Position numbers and translations under genes: made by a program. Under the pieces are notes generated by a model that saw nothing but the letters and a program-made list of their open reading frames with translations, was not told where the DNA came from and made no database searches. 64,000 nucleotides of DNA from Shewanella electrica. GTDB lineage: Bacteria > Pseudomonadota > Gammaproteobacteria > Enterobacterales > Shewanellaceae. Shown here one piece after another: positions 46,058 through 55,730 of this stretch. The stretch is taken from NCBI RefSeq assembly GCF_022321485.1, contig NZ_JAKOGG010000003.1:186001-250000 (forward strand). Reading direction: 5' to 3'. Numbering within the stretch: the first letter of the stretch is position 1; every line of letters starts with the position of its first letter.

Positions 46058-46148
46058 CGCTTACAGCTTACAGCTTACAGCTTATAGCTTATAGCTTATA
46101 GCTTATAGCTTATAGCTTATAGCTTATAGCTTATAGCTTATCGCTTAT
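46058..46148. repeat. Heptanucleotide tandem repeat (13 units, mainly AGCTTAT)
   Basis: In phase: CGCTTAC, AGCTTAC twice, AGCTTAT nine times (46079-46141) and CGCTTAT. It lies after the stop codon of the REC-HDOD gene and about 220 bases upstream of the siderophore receptor start. Exact repeats of this length are prone to slippage, so copy number may vary. Compare 36549-36646. Confidence 0.95.
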
Positions 46149-46154
46149 TAACGC

Positions 46155-47288
46155 CTACGGCCGCTGTTGCAGCGCTGCATGTAACGCTGGCGTTTCAATC
46201 ATGCTTAGCAAGTTGTGCCGCTGAGTGTTATTGGCGAGTAACCAACGTTTAGTGATAAACAAAATAAATTGTTTTAACTCCTGCTCGTTGTGCTCATTGG
46301 CGGCGGTATCTTGCTTGAGCACCATATTGCCAAAGTCGTCTGGGTAGCCCCATAACGTGAGGATATAGGCACTGACTAACGCGCTGCTGTCGAAATAGGC
46401 CAGCGACACGCTGCCAGTGATATTTTCTGGCTTCAACGGTGTTTGACTCTGCATCCGCGCCGCCACAATTAAGCGGCCAAGGCCACTAAGCATGGCGGCA
46501 GAAAATAACTCATCAGCCGCTTCGGTAGGCCAATCTAAACTTTCCACAATCTGCCGTGCCAATTGGGCGTGTTGAAATGCGGCATCGTTAATGCTGCGCA
46601 GCACGGCATGTGGGATCTGCGCCGCAAATGTTTGGTCCACCAGCATTGAGGTAACAATCGCCTCGGTGAGCTTAGTGCCTAAACGCATGATGGCTTCAAA
46701 CAGTGAGGTCGTTTTACGGCCAAAACCGAAAAAAGCCGAGTTAGCATATTGCAGTAATTTGCCGCTGATCACCGCATCGTGAGATAGCAGTTCGGTGAGT
46801 TTTTCTAGGTCTAACTCAGGTTCCAGCATGATCCGCTTAAACTTAATCAGCAGTTTTGGCATGACAGGTAGCTCCTGCAGCCCGCCGAGGTAATGGCGCT
46901 CATCGGCAGTAAATGGCAGTTGCTGTAACCGTTCAGCGCAACCAAATAGGAAAGCCAAGTCTTGCTCGGTATAAGGTTTGCCAATCATAAAGTGGCTACA
47001 GTGGTTGAGGCTTTCCAACACTGTCGGCGAGGTATCGCCGGTCAGCAGTACACGAATAGCGCCCGGCATCACTTCACGCACTTGTTGCAATAGCGCATTG
47101 CCACGCAGCCCCAACATCAAATAATCGCACACCACCACATCCACGGTTTGCGTTATCTGCTGTTGCCAGTCGCTGGGCGCATCACACAATAGAATTTGCC
47201 AATCTGGCCGAATACGCCGCGCCGCGCGCTGCAACGCCTTGAGCACTAACGGATCGTTATCAACAAAGAGTACCTTCAAGGTCGCCAT
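46155..47288 (-). CDS. Response regulator with HDOD output domain
   Basis: The 377-residue protein has a receiver domain (about 5-120: VLFVDNDPLVLKALQRAAR, phospho-acceptor Asp in VVVCDYLMLGLRGN, Lys in MIGKPYTEQD). An HDOD domain (about 130-320: LPVMPKLLIKFKRIMLEPELD, LLSHDAVISGKLLQYANSAFFG) completes it. HDOD domains resemble HD-GYP without metal ligands and usually act by protein contacts. ATG 47288 is used because GGGGAAG stands close; 47300 is the other choice. It diverges from a REC-HD-GYP-like gene and probably shares its pathway; its partner kinase is unknown. Asp phosphorylation is inferred. Confidence 0.85.
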   Translation of the reverse strand: MATLKVLFVDNDPLVLKALQRAARRIRPDWQILLCDAPSDWQQQITQTVDVVVCDYLMLGLRGNALLQQVREVMPGAIRVLLTGDTSPTVLESLNHCSHFMIGKPYTEQDLAFLFGCAERLQQLPFTADERHYLGGLQELPVMPKLLIKFKRIMLEPELDLEKLTELLSHDAVISGKLLQYANSAFFGFGRKTTSLFEAIMRLGTKLTEAIVTSMLVDQTFAAQIPHAVLRSINDAAFQHAQLARQIVESLDWPTEAADELFSAAMLSGLGRLIVAARMQSQTPLKPENITGSVSLAYFDSSALVSAYILTLWGYPDDFGNMVLKQDTAANEHNEQELKQFILFITKRWLLANNTQRHNLLSMIETPALHAALQQRP

Positions 47289-47423
47289 ACTCTTCCCCAT
47301 CTAACCGCGATTAACCGCTCGAATAGCCGCAAGATAATATGCCGCTATCAACTTGATAATACTCAGTTTACAACATAAATTTAATTTGCGAGTTAAATGA
47401 GCAGCTTTCTTAGGGGAAACCGC

Positions 47424-48731
47424 ATGACGCAAGTAGAAAATGAGCCCCAAGCCACGGTGTTATGTGTTGACGATGAGCCGAGTATTTTAAAGTCACTGCA
47501 GCGGCTATTTATTGGCAAACCGGTGAATTTGCAACTGGCGACCAGCGGTGCAGAAGCGCTTGAGATCATGGCAAAAATGCCAATCCATGTGATTATCAGC
47601 GATATGCGCATGCCGCAAATGAATGGTGCGCAGTTTCTGAGTGAAGCCGCCAAGCTCCAGCCAAACTCTTACCGCATTCTGATGACGGGCTATGCCGATT
47701 TAGCCTCCACTGTCGCCGCCATTAACATAGGTAAAATTCATCGTTACGTGCAAAAACCTTGGGACAATGCCGAGCTAGTGGCACTGGTTGATGAAGGATT
47801 ACAGTATTTTCGGCTAATCATCGCTAACAAGCAGCTCACCGCCAAAGTGGCAAAACAGAACAAACAGTTGAAAGAACTCAACCATAATTTGGAGAATCTG
47901 GTAGAGCAGCGCACCAATCAGTTAGTGCGCACTATCAACCAAGTGAAAAGCCTGCTGGCCGAGCGTGAAACCGAAAACAGCGCCATTTTGGAAGTGCTGT
48001 ACAACATCATCAGCATTAACCCACAACTGAGTGGTGACTACGCCCGTTGTGTTGCCAAAACCTCGCTGCAACTGGCGCAAATGGCTAAGTTAGATGACGG
48101 CTTGTGCCATACCATTGAACAAGCGGGGCTGTATTGCGAGTTAGGTAAGTTGAGTTTTTCGACCACCCTGCTGGAAAAACCGATGCATAAAATTGTCGGC
48201 GCGGAGCTGAACTCCTACCTGAAACATCCACAACTGGCAGAAGATATTTTGCGACCGGCGGTGCACTTGCAACCGATGATCGAAGTGATTTTGCATCAGT
48301 ATGAAAAATTTAACGGCAGCGGTGAACCGACCCAATTGGCTGGCCGCACGATTCCGGTAGGTTCGCGTATTTTAGCGGTGGCACGCGACTTTTGGGGCTT
48401 GCTGTTCAAGCAGTTGAATCCGCGCGACATGAGCCATGATGAAGCTTACGAGTTTCTCAAACGGCAACAAGGCAACACGTACGATCCTGATGTGATCACC
48501 CTGCTGGGCGAGCTGATCAAACGCAATAAGAAAGTCGCGGAAGCTGAGCCAAGCAATGAAGGGCTGACGGTCGATCAAGTTCATGTCGGCATGAAGCTAA
48601 AACGCAATCTGTATAACAGCCGTCAAATGTTGATGCTGCCCAAAGGGCATGTGATCACCCAAGATAGCATCGACAAGCTGCGACAATATCTGTTGAGTCA
48701 TCGCGAAGTGCTGCGCTTGGTGGTGGAATAG
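47424..48731 (+). CDS. Response regulator with degenerate HD-GYP domain
   Basis: The 435-residue protein has a receiver domain (TVLCVDDEPSILKSLQRLF, Asp in IISDMRMPQMNGAQF, KPWDNAEL), a coiled coil (about 135-190) and an HD-GYP-like domain (about 205-400). Active HD-GYP enzymes have HDIGK and HHERxDGSGYP; here the places read YCELGK and HQYEKFNGSGEP, so the HD pair and GYP are lost. It therefore probably does not hydrolyse c-di-GMP but may bind it or act as a scaffold. ATG 47424 has AGGGG upstream. It diverges from the REC-HDOD gene, 135 bases away. Confidence 0.85.
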   Translation: MTQVENEPQATVLCVDDEPSILKSLQRLFIGKPVNLQLATSGAEALEIMAKMPIHVIISDMRMPQMNGAQFLSEAAKLQPNSYRILMTGYADLASTVAAINIGKIHRYVQKPWDNAELVALVDEGLQYFRLIIANKQLTAKVAKQNKQLKELNHNLENLVEQRTNQLVRTINQVKSLLAERETENSAILEVLYNIISINPQLSGDYARCVAKTSLQLAQMAKLDDGLCHTIEQAGLYCELGKLSFSTTLLEKPMHKIVGAELNSYLKHPQLAEDILRPAVHLQPMIEVILHQYEKFNGSGEPTQLAGRTIPVGSRILAVARDFWGLLFKQLNPRDMSHDEAYEFLKRQQGNTYDPDVITLLGELIKRNKKVAEAEPSNEGLTVDQVHVGMKLKRNLYNSRQMLMLPKGHVITQDSIDKLRQYLLSHREVLRLVVE

Positions 48732-48753
48732 CAACGGCGTTGGACTCGCCACG

Positions 48754-50088
48754 TTACTCGGCAAGATGCGGCGCTGCGTTGCGCGCTTGCTGCTCTTTTT
48801 CGGCCACTTGCTGCTCGGTCAGCATCGGCAGCGTGATAGTAAACTCTGTGCCCTTACCCCGCTCGCTGGTCACGGCGATCTGTCCTTGATGTTTCTGCAC
48901 AATCGAGTATGACAGCGACAGGCCAAGCCCCGTGCCGCTACCCACAGGTTTAGTGGTAAAAAATGGGTCAAAAATCTTATCCAGATGACGCGGCTCAATA
49001 CCGCTGCCGGTATCGCGGATCGCCACCCGCACGCCCTGCTCGTGACATTTCATGCTGATATAAATATCGCCATTGTGCTCAATCGCTTGAGCGGCGTTGA
49101 CCAGCAAATTCATAAACACTTGATTGAGTTGCATCGGTTGGCAGTACAGCTGTGGCAACGGCTCATCGTAATCACGATGCACCGTCACTTTATACTTCAG
49201 TTGGTTATTGACGATCTTCAGCGTGTTTTCCATGCCATCGCGCACGTCGGCATATTGCCACTCGCTGTTATCCACATGGGAGAATGACTTGAGGTTTTTT
49301 ACAATCGCCGCCACACGGCTAGTCCCTTCCAAACATTCACTCACCAATTCGGTAATATCTTGTCGAATAAAGCGGTACTGCTGTCGCTCATAAAAATCCG
49401 CCTTGAGTTTGTGATAGGCGTCCGGTGTGGCCTTATCGATCACCTTTTCACTAAACTCAACAATTTTCAGTAAATTAGCCACGTAGTCTTTTAAGCTTTG
49501 CAGGTTGGAGTTAATAAAGCCGATGGGATTATTGATCTCATGCGCCACCCCCGCCGCCAGTTGGCCGATGGAGGCCATTTTTTCCGCTTGCAGCAGTTGT
49601 CCCTGCGCCATCTCTAACTTATTGATCAAGGCGCGTTGCTCGGCGTGTTCGGCTTCCAGTTGCAGCGCCAACTCTTTTTGCGCGTTAAAATACCCAGCCA
49701 GCGCGGTCACATCTTGTAAAATCAAACAGATAGACTGTACCTCGCCGTCGACGATTTGCAACGGCACTATCTCCATGTTTTGATACATCAAGGTTTCTTC
49801 GCCGGTGATCGGGCGGCTACTTTTAAACTTAAAAATATGCGGGCGATGTTCCCAGTAGGAAAAACTGGGATTGTTTAACACCAACACACTTTTGAGTTTC
49901 TTTTTCAGAAAGGAGGCTTCATCTTGAAACAGCTCGAGGATGTTGCGCCCAAGTACCACATCGCTGGGCATATCCATGCGGTCGGCAAAAAAACTGTTCC
50001 AATAACTAATATTGAAATCGCGGTCTAATACGCAGATACCCAACGGCAATTTATCAACTAAGGCATTGCATACTAAACTGTCGACCAT
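48754..50088 (-). CDS. Soluble PAS histidine kinase
   Basis: The 444-residue protein has one PAS domain (about 8-125: LGICVLDRDFNISYWNSFFADR), a coiled coil, a phosphorylation box with His in AAGVAHEINNPIGFINSN, and an ATPase domain (about 300-425: MNLLVNAAQAIEHNG, IRDTGSGIEPRHLDKIFDPF, GTGLGLSLSYSIVQKHQG). No membrane segment or signal was found, so it senses something inside. It follows the CheC-like phosphatase and the response regulator at 50667-51032, its probable substrate, in one operon (three-base gap). The signal and output are not known. Confidence 0.9.
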   Translation of the reverse strand: MVDSLVCNALVDKLPLGICVLDRDFNISYWNSFFADRMDMPSDVVLGRNILELFQDEASFLKKKLKSVLVLNNPSFSYWEHRPHIFKFKSSRPITGEETLMYQNMEIVPLQIVDGEVQSICLILQDVTALAGYFNAQKELALQLEAEHAEQRALINKLEMAQGQLLQAEKMASIGQLAAGVAHEINNPIGFINSNLQSLKDYVANLLKIVEFSEKVIDKATPDAYHKLKADFYERQQYRFIRQDITELVSECLEGTSRVAAIVKNLKSFSHVDNSEWQYADVRDGMENTLKIVNNQLKYKVTVHRDYDEPLPQLYCQPMQLNQVFMNLLVNAAQAIEHNGDIYISMKCHEQGVRVAIRDTGSGIEPRHLDKIFDPFFTTKPVGSGTGLGLSLSYSIVQKHQGQIAVTSERGKGTEFTITLPMLTEQQVAEKEQQARNAAPHLAE

Positions 50089-50091
50089 GGC

Positions 50092-50670
50092 TTACTCCAA
50101 TAAGGTGTTGAGGCGGTTGATTAAACTGTCTACCGATTGATCTTCGAGACAGATTAACACCTTTGAGCCAAACATCGATTGTTCCACTTTAAACTCAACC
50201 TCCATCAGCAAGGCCGAATCCCAGCGGAACTGGCGCTCCTTGTCTTGGGCGGGTCGATAAGCGGTGGGCATGCTCAGATTGGCCTTTAGCTCAAGCTGTT
50301 CGGCAAAGCCCTTGAGGCAAGCACCGGCGAGAATATTGGCGAGTTCCAATATCAACTCTTCGGTGGTGGCATCATCCAGTGGCAACGGGTAATCCATCAA
50401 AGATGCCATGGTATCTGTGCCCGATTTCGACAACAGCGCGATCACTTCACCGCGCAACGATCCTAAAAACGATTGGCGACTAAACCAGTAGCGATCGGCC
50501 GAGTCAAAAATTTCAGCAAATTCTTCCGGTGTGATGGTGACAATATGGGGAATAGATAAGGTGATTTTGGTTTCGATCAGCTTTGCCAGCTCATTGGCCG
50601 CTTGTCCCATAGAGATATTCATTAACTCTTGCAGCACATCACGCAGCTCTTCACCAAGTTTGTCTCTCAT
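50092..50670 (-). CDS. CheC-like phosphatase of phosphorylated response regulators
   Basis: The 192-residue protein has the twin active-site motif of CheC: ELMNISMGQAANELAKLI near residue 16 and ELANILAGACLKGFAEQL near residue 110, each with ExxN. CheC-type enzymes remove phosphate from CheY. Here the target is probably the adjacent receiver-only regulator, whose gene overlaps it (ATGA). This gives a kinase, a regulator and a phosphatase in one unit, a full phosphorylation cycle without an attached output domain. CheX is a possible alternative but has only one site. Confidence 0.85.
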   Translation of the reverse strand: MRDKLGEELRDVLQELMNISMGQAANELAKLIETKITLSIPHIVTITPEEFAEIFDSADRYWFSRQSFLGSLRGEVIALLSKSGTDTMASLMDYPLPLDDATTEELILELANILAGACLKGFAEQLELKANLSMPTAYRPAQDKERQFRWDSALLMEVEFKVEQSMFGSKVLICLEDQSVDSLINRLNTLLE

Positions 50671-51032
50671 ATCAGCCCCACCTCAAACAGCGCCTGATGC
50701 AGCTCATTAGGCGATAGTGGTTTTTTTAAGAAGCGATAGGCCCCCAACGAGTTAACCAACTCCACCGCTTCGGGCTGAATGTCGGCACTGATGACGATAA
50801 CGATGGTTTTGTTATGGTTTTCATTGAGATATTGCAGCACTTGAAAGCCATCGACTTCTGGCATGGTCAAGTCCAGAAACAGCACATCGGCGAGGCCCGC
50901 CTTGACGGCATCAATGGCTTCTTTGCCATTAGTCGCTTCGTGTACCAGTACATCCCAATCCTTGGGCAACGCGCGCATAACGGTTTTGCGAGAGAACGCC
51001 GAATCATCGGCGATAGTGACAGGAACTGACAT
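50667..51032 (-). CDS. Single-domain response regulator (CheY-like)
   Basis: The 121-residue protein is a bare receiver: acidic pocket IADDSAFSRKTVMRAL, phospho-acceptor Asp in VLFLDLTMPEVDGFQVL, Lys in RFLKKPLSPNEL. With no output domain it must act through contacts, perhaps on the flagellar motor or on enzymes. ATG 51032 has AAGGAGAT upstream; a longer frame to 51056 lacks a site. It overlaps the CheC-like gene by ATGA, and the PAS kinase follows, so all three form an operon. Confidence 0.9.
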   Translation of the reverse strand: MSVPVTIADDSAFSRKTVMRALPKDWDVLVHEATNGKEAIDAVKAGLADVLFLDLTMPEVDGFQVLQYLNENHNKTIVIVISADIQPEAVELVNSLGAYRFLKKPLSPNELHQALFEVGLI

Positions 51033-51136
51033 GGCATCTCCTTTCATAACGAACAACTAACGTTAGAAAAGTATTTTCGCCGAATGCTGATTTGTCAAAG
51101 TCGCCACGCTTATACCTTTAGCTATTTTGTTGAATG

Positions 51137-54100
51137 TTAAGCAGTTACCCCTTTGGAGATAAGCGCATTATTCGACTTGCTCTCGGCCCGCGTGGGCAGA
51201 TACCGTTCGGCAAACTCTGTCGCGGGCAGCGGTTTGGAGAAATGAAAACCTTGGTAATAATCACAACCGAGCAGCATCAACAGTTGCTTCTCTTGCTCTG
51301 ACTCAATACCTTCCGCCACCGTGGTTAGCTCCATGGTACTGGCGAGCGAGATGATGGCGTTAACTATGCCCTGTTTTTTGCTGTCGTGGTCGATATTGGT
51401 GACAAAGGCGCGGTCAATTTTTAGCGTACTAATAGGAAAATCAAACAGATAAGACATGCTGGAGTAGCCCGTACCAAAGTCATCAATGGCAATAGTCACC
51501 CCCAGCGCCCGCAATGCGCGCAAGGTGGAAACGGTGTAGCTAAAGTCGCCCATGGCAACGCGCTCAGTAATCTCTAATTCCACCAGGTTAGCGGGCACGC
51601 TGTAACGCTCAAGCAGATATTTCAGCTCTTCAATAAACTGCGGCCGTTGAAACATTGGCAGTGACATATTCAGCGCCACAGGTTTCACATCCAACCCTTG
51701 CGCTAGCCAACTGCCGAGCTGAGCAATCACGGTTTCCAGCACCCACAGATCGATCTGCACGATCTGCCCAGACTCTTCCGCTAACGGAATAAAATAGCCG
51801 GGCGAAATCTTACCACGCTGTGGATGATGCCAACGCACCAACGCCTCAGCACTCATCACTGCGTTATCAACAATGCGAACCTTAGGCTGGTAATACAGCT
51901 CAAACTCATGCTGTTCCAGTGCTTGTGCTAACGCATGTTTAAGGGTGAATTTCTCCATGGCATCGGTTTGCATTTCGGCCGAGAAAAACGCGTAAGTGCC
52001 GCGGCCACTGGCTTTGGCACGATACATCGCGGCATCCGCGCTGCCCACCAGTTGGTCGAGTGTACTGCCATCGGTGCCCGAAATCGCAATGCCGATACTG
52101 CAACCGATGTTGACGGTTTGCGAGCCAATTTCAAATGGATAGCCGAGTGTTTGAATAATGGCCTCGGCTAAGTCGACCGAACTGATACTGTCATATTGCG
52201 CCAGTAGCACAAATTCATCGCCACTGAAACGATACAGTTGCTCACCGGCGTTGAGCACCCGTTGAAAGCGCAGCGCCACCGCTTTAAGCAGTTCATCGCC
52301 AAACTGATGCCCCATGGCATCATTCACATGTTTGAAATCGTCCAGATCGATAAACATCGCCACCAGTTGTTTACTGCGCTGATGTGCCTGCTCCAGTAGC
52401 AGTAAAAACTGCTCATTGAGCGAGTTACGGTTAGCCAGCCCAGTGAGCGTATCAAAATTGGCCAGACGACGAATATTCTCAGCGGCATCCCGTTGTTCAG
52501 TGATGTCTTCCATAATGGCAATCAAGTGCTCAATCTCGCCTTGGCTATTGCGCACCACCGAGATCGTGCCGCGTTGCAGATAAAGCTTGCCGCTTTTTTT
52601 CTTATTCCAAAATTCGCCCGACCAATTGCCACGTTCCAGCAAACATTGCCATAACTCTTGATAAAAATGCGGCTCTTGTCGCCCTGACTTCAAAATCCGC
52701 GGGTTGATGCCAATCACCTCCGCCGCGCTATAACCAGTGATGCGGCTAAACGCCGGATTCACTTTAATGATGTGACCACGAGGATCGGTGATCACAATCG
52801 ACTCGTGACCATACTCAAACACTTCGTTGATCAAACTCAGTTGCTGGCGGCTATCAATCGCATCTAAGGCGAAGGTGATATTTTTCGCCAAACGTTCAAA
52901 CAAGGTTTGCACAGCATCATCAAACTCAAAACCGGTCGAATCAAACAGACTCAGCAAGGCATATAGCTGACCCTGTTTATAAATGGGATAGGCATAGACT
53001 TGATCGAAACGACAACGGCGTTGGCATTGGTGACACAGCGGCGCCGAGTCAAAGCGGCCAAAACCCGCGTGCTGTTTAAGTCGTTCGGGGTCGAGTTGTA
53101 AGGTTAGGCCGCTTTCCAAACATTGGTTCATCGGGTAAATATACAGCTGCGATAGCTGCACGATTTGCGATTCACTGTTAGGCGCTTGGCGAAAACTGCA
53201 CACGCCGATACTGGTTTGCTCCACGCCAATTTTGTGGGTAACAATGCGGCAGACTTTTTCAAACACTTCCGCTTCAGAATAGTTATCGCCCACCATCTCT
53301 TGGTTAATTGAGCTAAGCGCCTCATACATTCGCTTGCTGCGGCGGATACGCATCAAACTGCGGTTACGTTCACTCAGCAGCGCAGTAATCAACAGGTTGA
53401 GGGTGTGGATGGCAATAATCAGCAGCGACAACAACAAGTAGTTACGGATTTCCAACGCGACGCTGGTACTGCCTTGCATCCGTTGTAACAGCAACAGCGC
53501 CAGCAAGCCGTTAGAGGTCAGCAGCCATGCATTAAAACGCAATGAAAAAAACGCGGCAAAGATGCCGTACAGCGGCACAAACACAAAACTTTCTGGCGGC
53601 ACGCCATAAGTTATCACCCATTGCTGATTGAAAATCGCAAAGGTGAGCGCGCCCGTTGCCAGCCATGCCAGCACCGCAATGACGGGAAAGCGTGTAGCTT
53701 TATGTTGCTCGGCACCAACCAGTAAGATCACCGAACTAAATAGCACCGCCGCCAGCGACAGGTTACTGAACCAGTAGGCCCAAGCAAGATGGAATTCAAG
53801 TTGGGCATGGTTTAACACCACGGCGGGAATATTTGCCAGAAACGCACTGGGCAGCAGACAGCCCAACAGCAGATATTTAAACGCCACGTCCATGCGTTCA
53901 AAATTCAACGAGTCGAGCTGAAAGATGCGAAACAGAAAGAAGCCCACGCCACCCTGCAACCAAAACGTCAGTGCGATCAACACTGCATCGGCCAATGGCT
54001 GCTGATAAAGGGTCCATTGGCAGGCGACACTGAGCAGCAACATGCCGACGATAAACGGCACATCGTGCTTCATCTGTCGCGGTACCATCAACAAGGCCGA

Positions 54101-54253
54101 ACACAAGATGGCGCCACTGGCATCGAGAGGAATTAATTGGTGGGGTGACGCAAATGCTGACGCTAAAAAGAGGGTTACTAGCACATACAGTAACAACCAT
54201 ATAGTGCGGTACTGACTAAAAAGCTGCGTTATTCTTGTTGTTAGCTCGCCCAC
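51137..54253 (-). CDS. Membrane MASE1-GAF-PAS-GGDEF-EAL protein
   Basis: The 1038-residue protein has eight or so membrane segments at the N-terminus (1-300, MASE1-like), a GAF-like domain (about 325-465), PAS (470-590), GGDEF (600-755) and EAL (770-1020). The GGDEF motif reads SGDEF, which may lower cyclase activity; EAL is intact (AEALVRWHHP, DDFGTGYSSMSYL), so c-di-GMP breakdown is the better guess. The GAF has a cysteine cluster CHQCQRRC that could bind metal or sense redox. No operon partner is seen, the next gene being 100 bases away. GAF is inferred from position and length only. Confidence 0.88.
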   Translation of the reverse strand: MGELTTRITQLFSQYRTIWLLLYVLVTLFLASAFASPHQLIPLDASGAILCSALLMVPRQMKHDVPFIVGMLLLSVACQWTLYQQPLADAVLIALTFWLQGGVGFFLFRIFQLDSLNFERMDVAFKYLLLGCLLPSAFLANIPAVVLNHAQLEFHLAWAYWFSNLSLAAVLFSSVILLVGAEQHKATRFPVIAVLAWLATGALTFAIFNQQWVITYGVPPESFVFVPLYGIFAAFFSLRFNAWLLTSNGLLALLLLQRMQGSTSVALEIRNYLLLSLLIIAIHTLNLLITALLSERNRSLMRIRRSKRMYEALSSINQEMVGDNYSEAEVFEKVCRIVTHKIGVEQTSIGVCSFRQAPNSESQIVQLSQLYIYPMNQCLESGLTLQLDPERLKQHAGFGRFDSAPLCHQCQRRCRFDQVYAYPIYKQGQLYALLSLFDSTGFEFDDAVQTLFERLAKNITFALDAIDSRQQLSLINEVFEYGHESIVITDPRGHIIKVNPAFSRITGYSAAEVIGINPRILKSGRQEPHFYQELWQCLLERGNWSGEFWNKKKSGKLYLQRGTISVVRNSQGEIEHLIAIMEDITEQRDAAENIRRLANFDTLTGLANRNSLNEQFLLLLEQAHQRSKQLVAMFIDLDDFKHVNDAMGHQFGDELLKAVALRFQRVLNAGEQLYRFSGDEFVLLAQYDSISSVDLAEAIIQTLGYPFEIGSQTVNIGCSIGIAISGTDGSTLDQLVGSADAAMYRAKASGRGTYAFFSAEMQTDAMEKFTLKHALAQALEQHEFELYYQPKVRIVDNAVMSAEALVRWHHPQRGKISPGYFIPLAEESGQIVQIDLWVLETVIAQLGSWLAQGLDVKPVALNMSLPMFQRPQFIEELKYLLERYSVPANLVELEITERVAMGDFSYTVSTLRALRALGVTIAIDDFGTGYSSMSYLFDFPISTLKIDRAFVTNIDHDSKKQGIVNAIISLASTMELTTVAEGIESEQEKQLLMLLGCDYYQGFHFSKPLPATEFAERYLPTRAESKSNNALISKGVTA

Positions 54254-54638
54254 ATCGCATCCCTAATCGATAGTTGTTAGCGCACATTTATTGATTAACG
54301 AGTCGTTTACCCTACTCGCTCCATCGTTATATAAATATCACCATAGCGATAGCTATGTGACAACTTTGTTGATGGTGGCAACTTATTGCTGAAACTTAAG
54401 AAATTTATGCTATGAGATATTTAGACTTAGCTCAATTACTTGTCAGCATGATTTACAGAAATGTAAATCAGATCACGTAAATAGCTTAGGAGCAGTTAAC
54501 CTTTGCTGGTTGTTTTTGCTGTAGGCAGAGCGTGATTTAGGCAAGACAGCTGCTATGCCAAGTCGTTATTTTCCACCAACCGCCCCTAACGGCGTATTGG
54601 ACTTTAGTGTTTGATTTTACAGTGGTCCGCTGCGGGTT
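54254..54638. other. 385-base gap, one small hairpin
   Basis: An inverted repeat GATTTACA-GAAA-TGTAAATC is at 54450-54469, possibly an operator or stem-loop. I saw no gene, and no clear terminator after cheB. Confidence 0.5.
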
Positions 54639-55709
54639 TTATAGCTCGGTAATATCGCGGGCAACATCATCGAGGGCAATAATTCTGCTGGCGGCGTCCA
54701 GTTCTATCGCCTCTTTGGGCATACCAAACACCACACAACTGGCTTCATCTTGGGCAATGGTTTCGGCGCCCGCTTGGCGCATTTCCAGCAACCCACGGGC
54801 ACCATCATCGCCCATGCCGGTGAGAATATAGCCGGCCGCATCTTTGGCGGCGATTTTCGCCACCGAGCGGAACAGCACATCAACCGCAGGTTTGTGGCGG
54901 TTAACGAGCGGGCCATCAATCACATTGACAGCATAACGGCCGTTGATTCTGGCAAGCTGCATGTGGCGCCCGCCGGGGGCAATCAATGCGCGTCCGGGCA
55001 ATACCAGATCGCGGTCTTCCGCCTCTTTCACTTCAATCTGGCACAGCGAATTTAACCGCTGGGCGAACATGGCGGTAAACTTTTCTGGCATGTGCTGCAC
55101 AATCACAATGCCCGGCACATCAACCGGTAACGCCACCAAAATCCGCTCTAATGCTTGCGTGCCGCCGGTGGAGGTGCCAATAGCCACAATATTACGTTTG
55201 TGGTGGCGCGGTAACGACGAGTTCGCCGCTAAGCTAGGTTTAACACTCGGTGGTTTACTGACTGTACGCACAATATTTTTCAGGCGGGCAGAAGCCGCCG
55301 CTTTAACCACGCTGACCACATCATTGGCACTGTCGAGCAAAAAGCCTTTCAGTCCCATCTTGGGTTTCGTGATCACCCCAAAAGCACCGAGCGACATCGC
55401 CTTCATGGTAACATCTGCGCCCTGCTCTGCCAGCGTGGAGCAGATAATCACCGGCGTGGGGCGCTGCTGCATAATCTGTTTCAGAAACGTCAGCCCATCC
55501 ATGCGCGGCATTTCAATATCGAGCACAATCACATCAGGCCAGTCTTTCTCCATACGGCGCATAGCAAAAATCGGGTCAGCCACTGAGCTGACACTGGCAA
55601 TGGCTTTATCCGCTTGCAGCAGCTCGCTCATCACCTGTCGCACCACCGCAGAATCGTCCACTATCAGCACATTAAGACCGCGACCTGTACCCGCTGTTTC
55701 TACCACCAT
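54639..55709 (-). CDS. cheB: CheB, chemoreceptor methylesterase
   Basis: The 356-residue protein has an N-terminal receiver ([18 protein letters not shown], Asp in [14 protein letters not shown]) and the methylesterase domain with Ser in [16 protein letters not shown], His in [16 protein letters not shown] and Asp in [13 protein letters not shown]. It removes methyl groups from receptors and deamidates glutamines, giving adaptation. ATG 55709 has GGAAGG upstream. It is the last gene of the chemotaxis operon, next to cheD. The linker is rich in Ser, Pro and Lys. Confidence 0.96.
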   Translation of the reverse strand: MVVETAGTGRGLNVLIVDDSAVVRQVMSELLQADKAIASVSSVADPIFAMRRMEKDWPDVIVLDIEMPRMDGLTFLKQIMQQRPTPVIICSTLAEQGADVTMKAMSLGAFGVITKPKMGLKGFLLDSANDVVSVVKAAASARLKNIVRTVSKPPSVKPSLAANSSLPRHHKRNIVAIGTSTGGTQALERILVALPVDVPGIVIVQHMPEKFTAMFAQRLNSLCQIEVKEAEDRDLVLPGRALIAPGGRHMQLARINGRYAVNVIDGPLVNRHKPAVDVLFRSVAKIAAKDAAGYILTGMGDDGARGLLEMRQAGAETIAQDEASCVVFGMPKEAIELDAASRIIALDDVARDITEL

Positions 55710-55730
55710 AGCGCCTTCCGTTAACCCCAA

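Noticed and set aside
46058-46148. Heptamer array considered as a CRISPR
   Set aside because: Units are 7 bases without spacers and no cas gene is near; CRISPR repeats are much longer.
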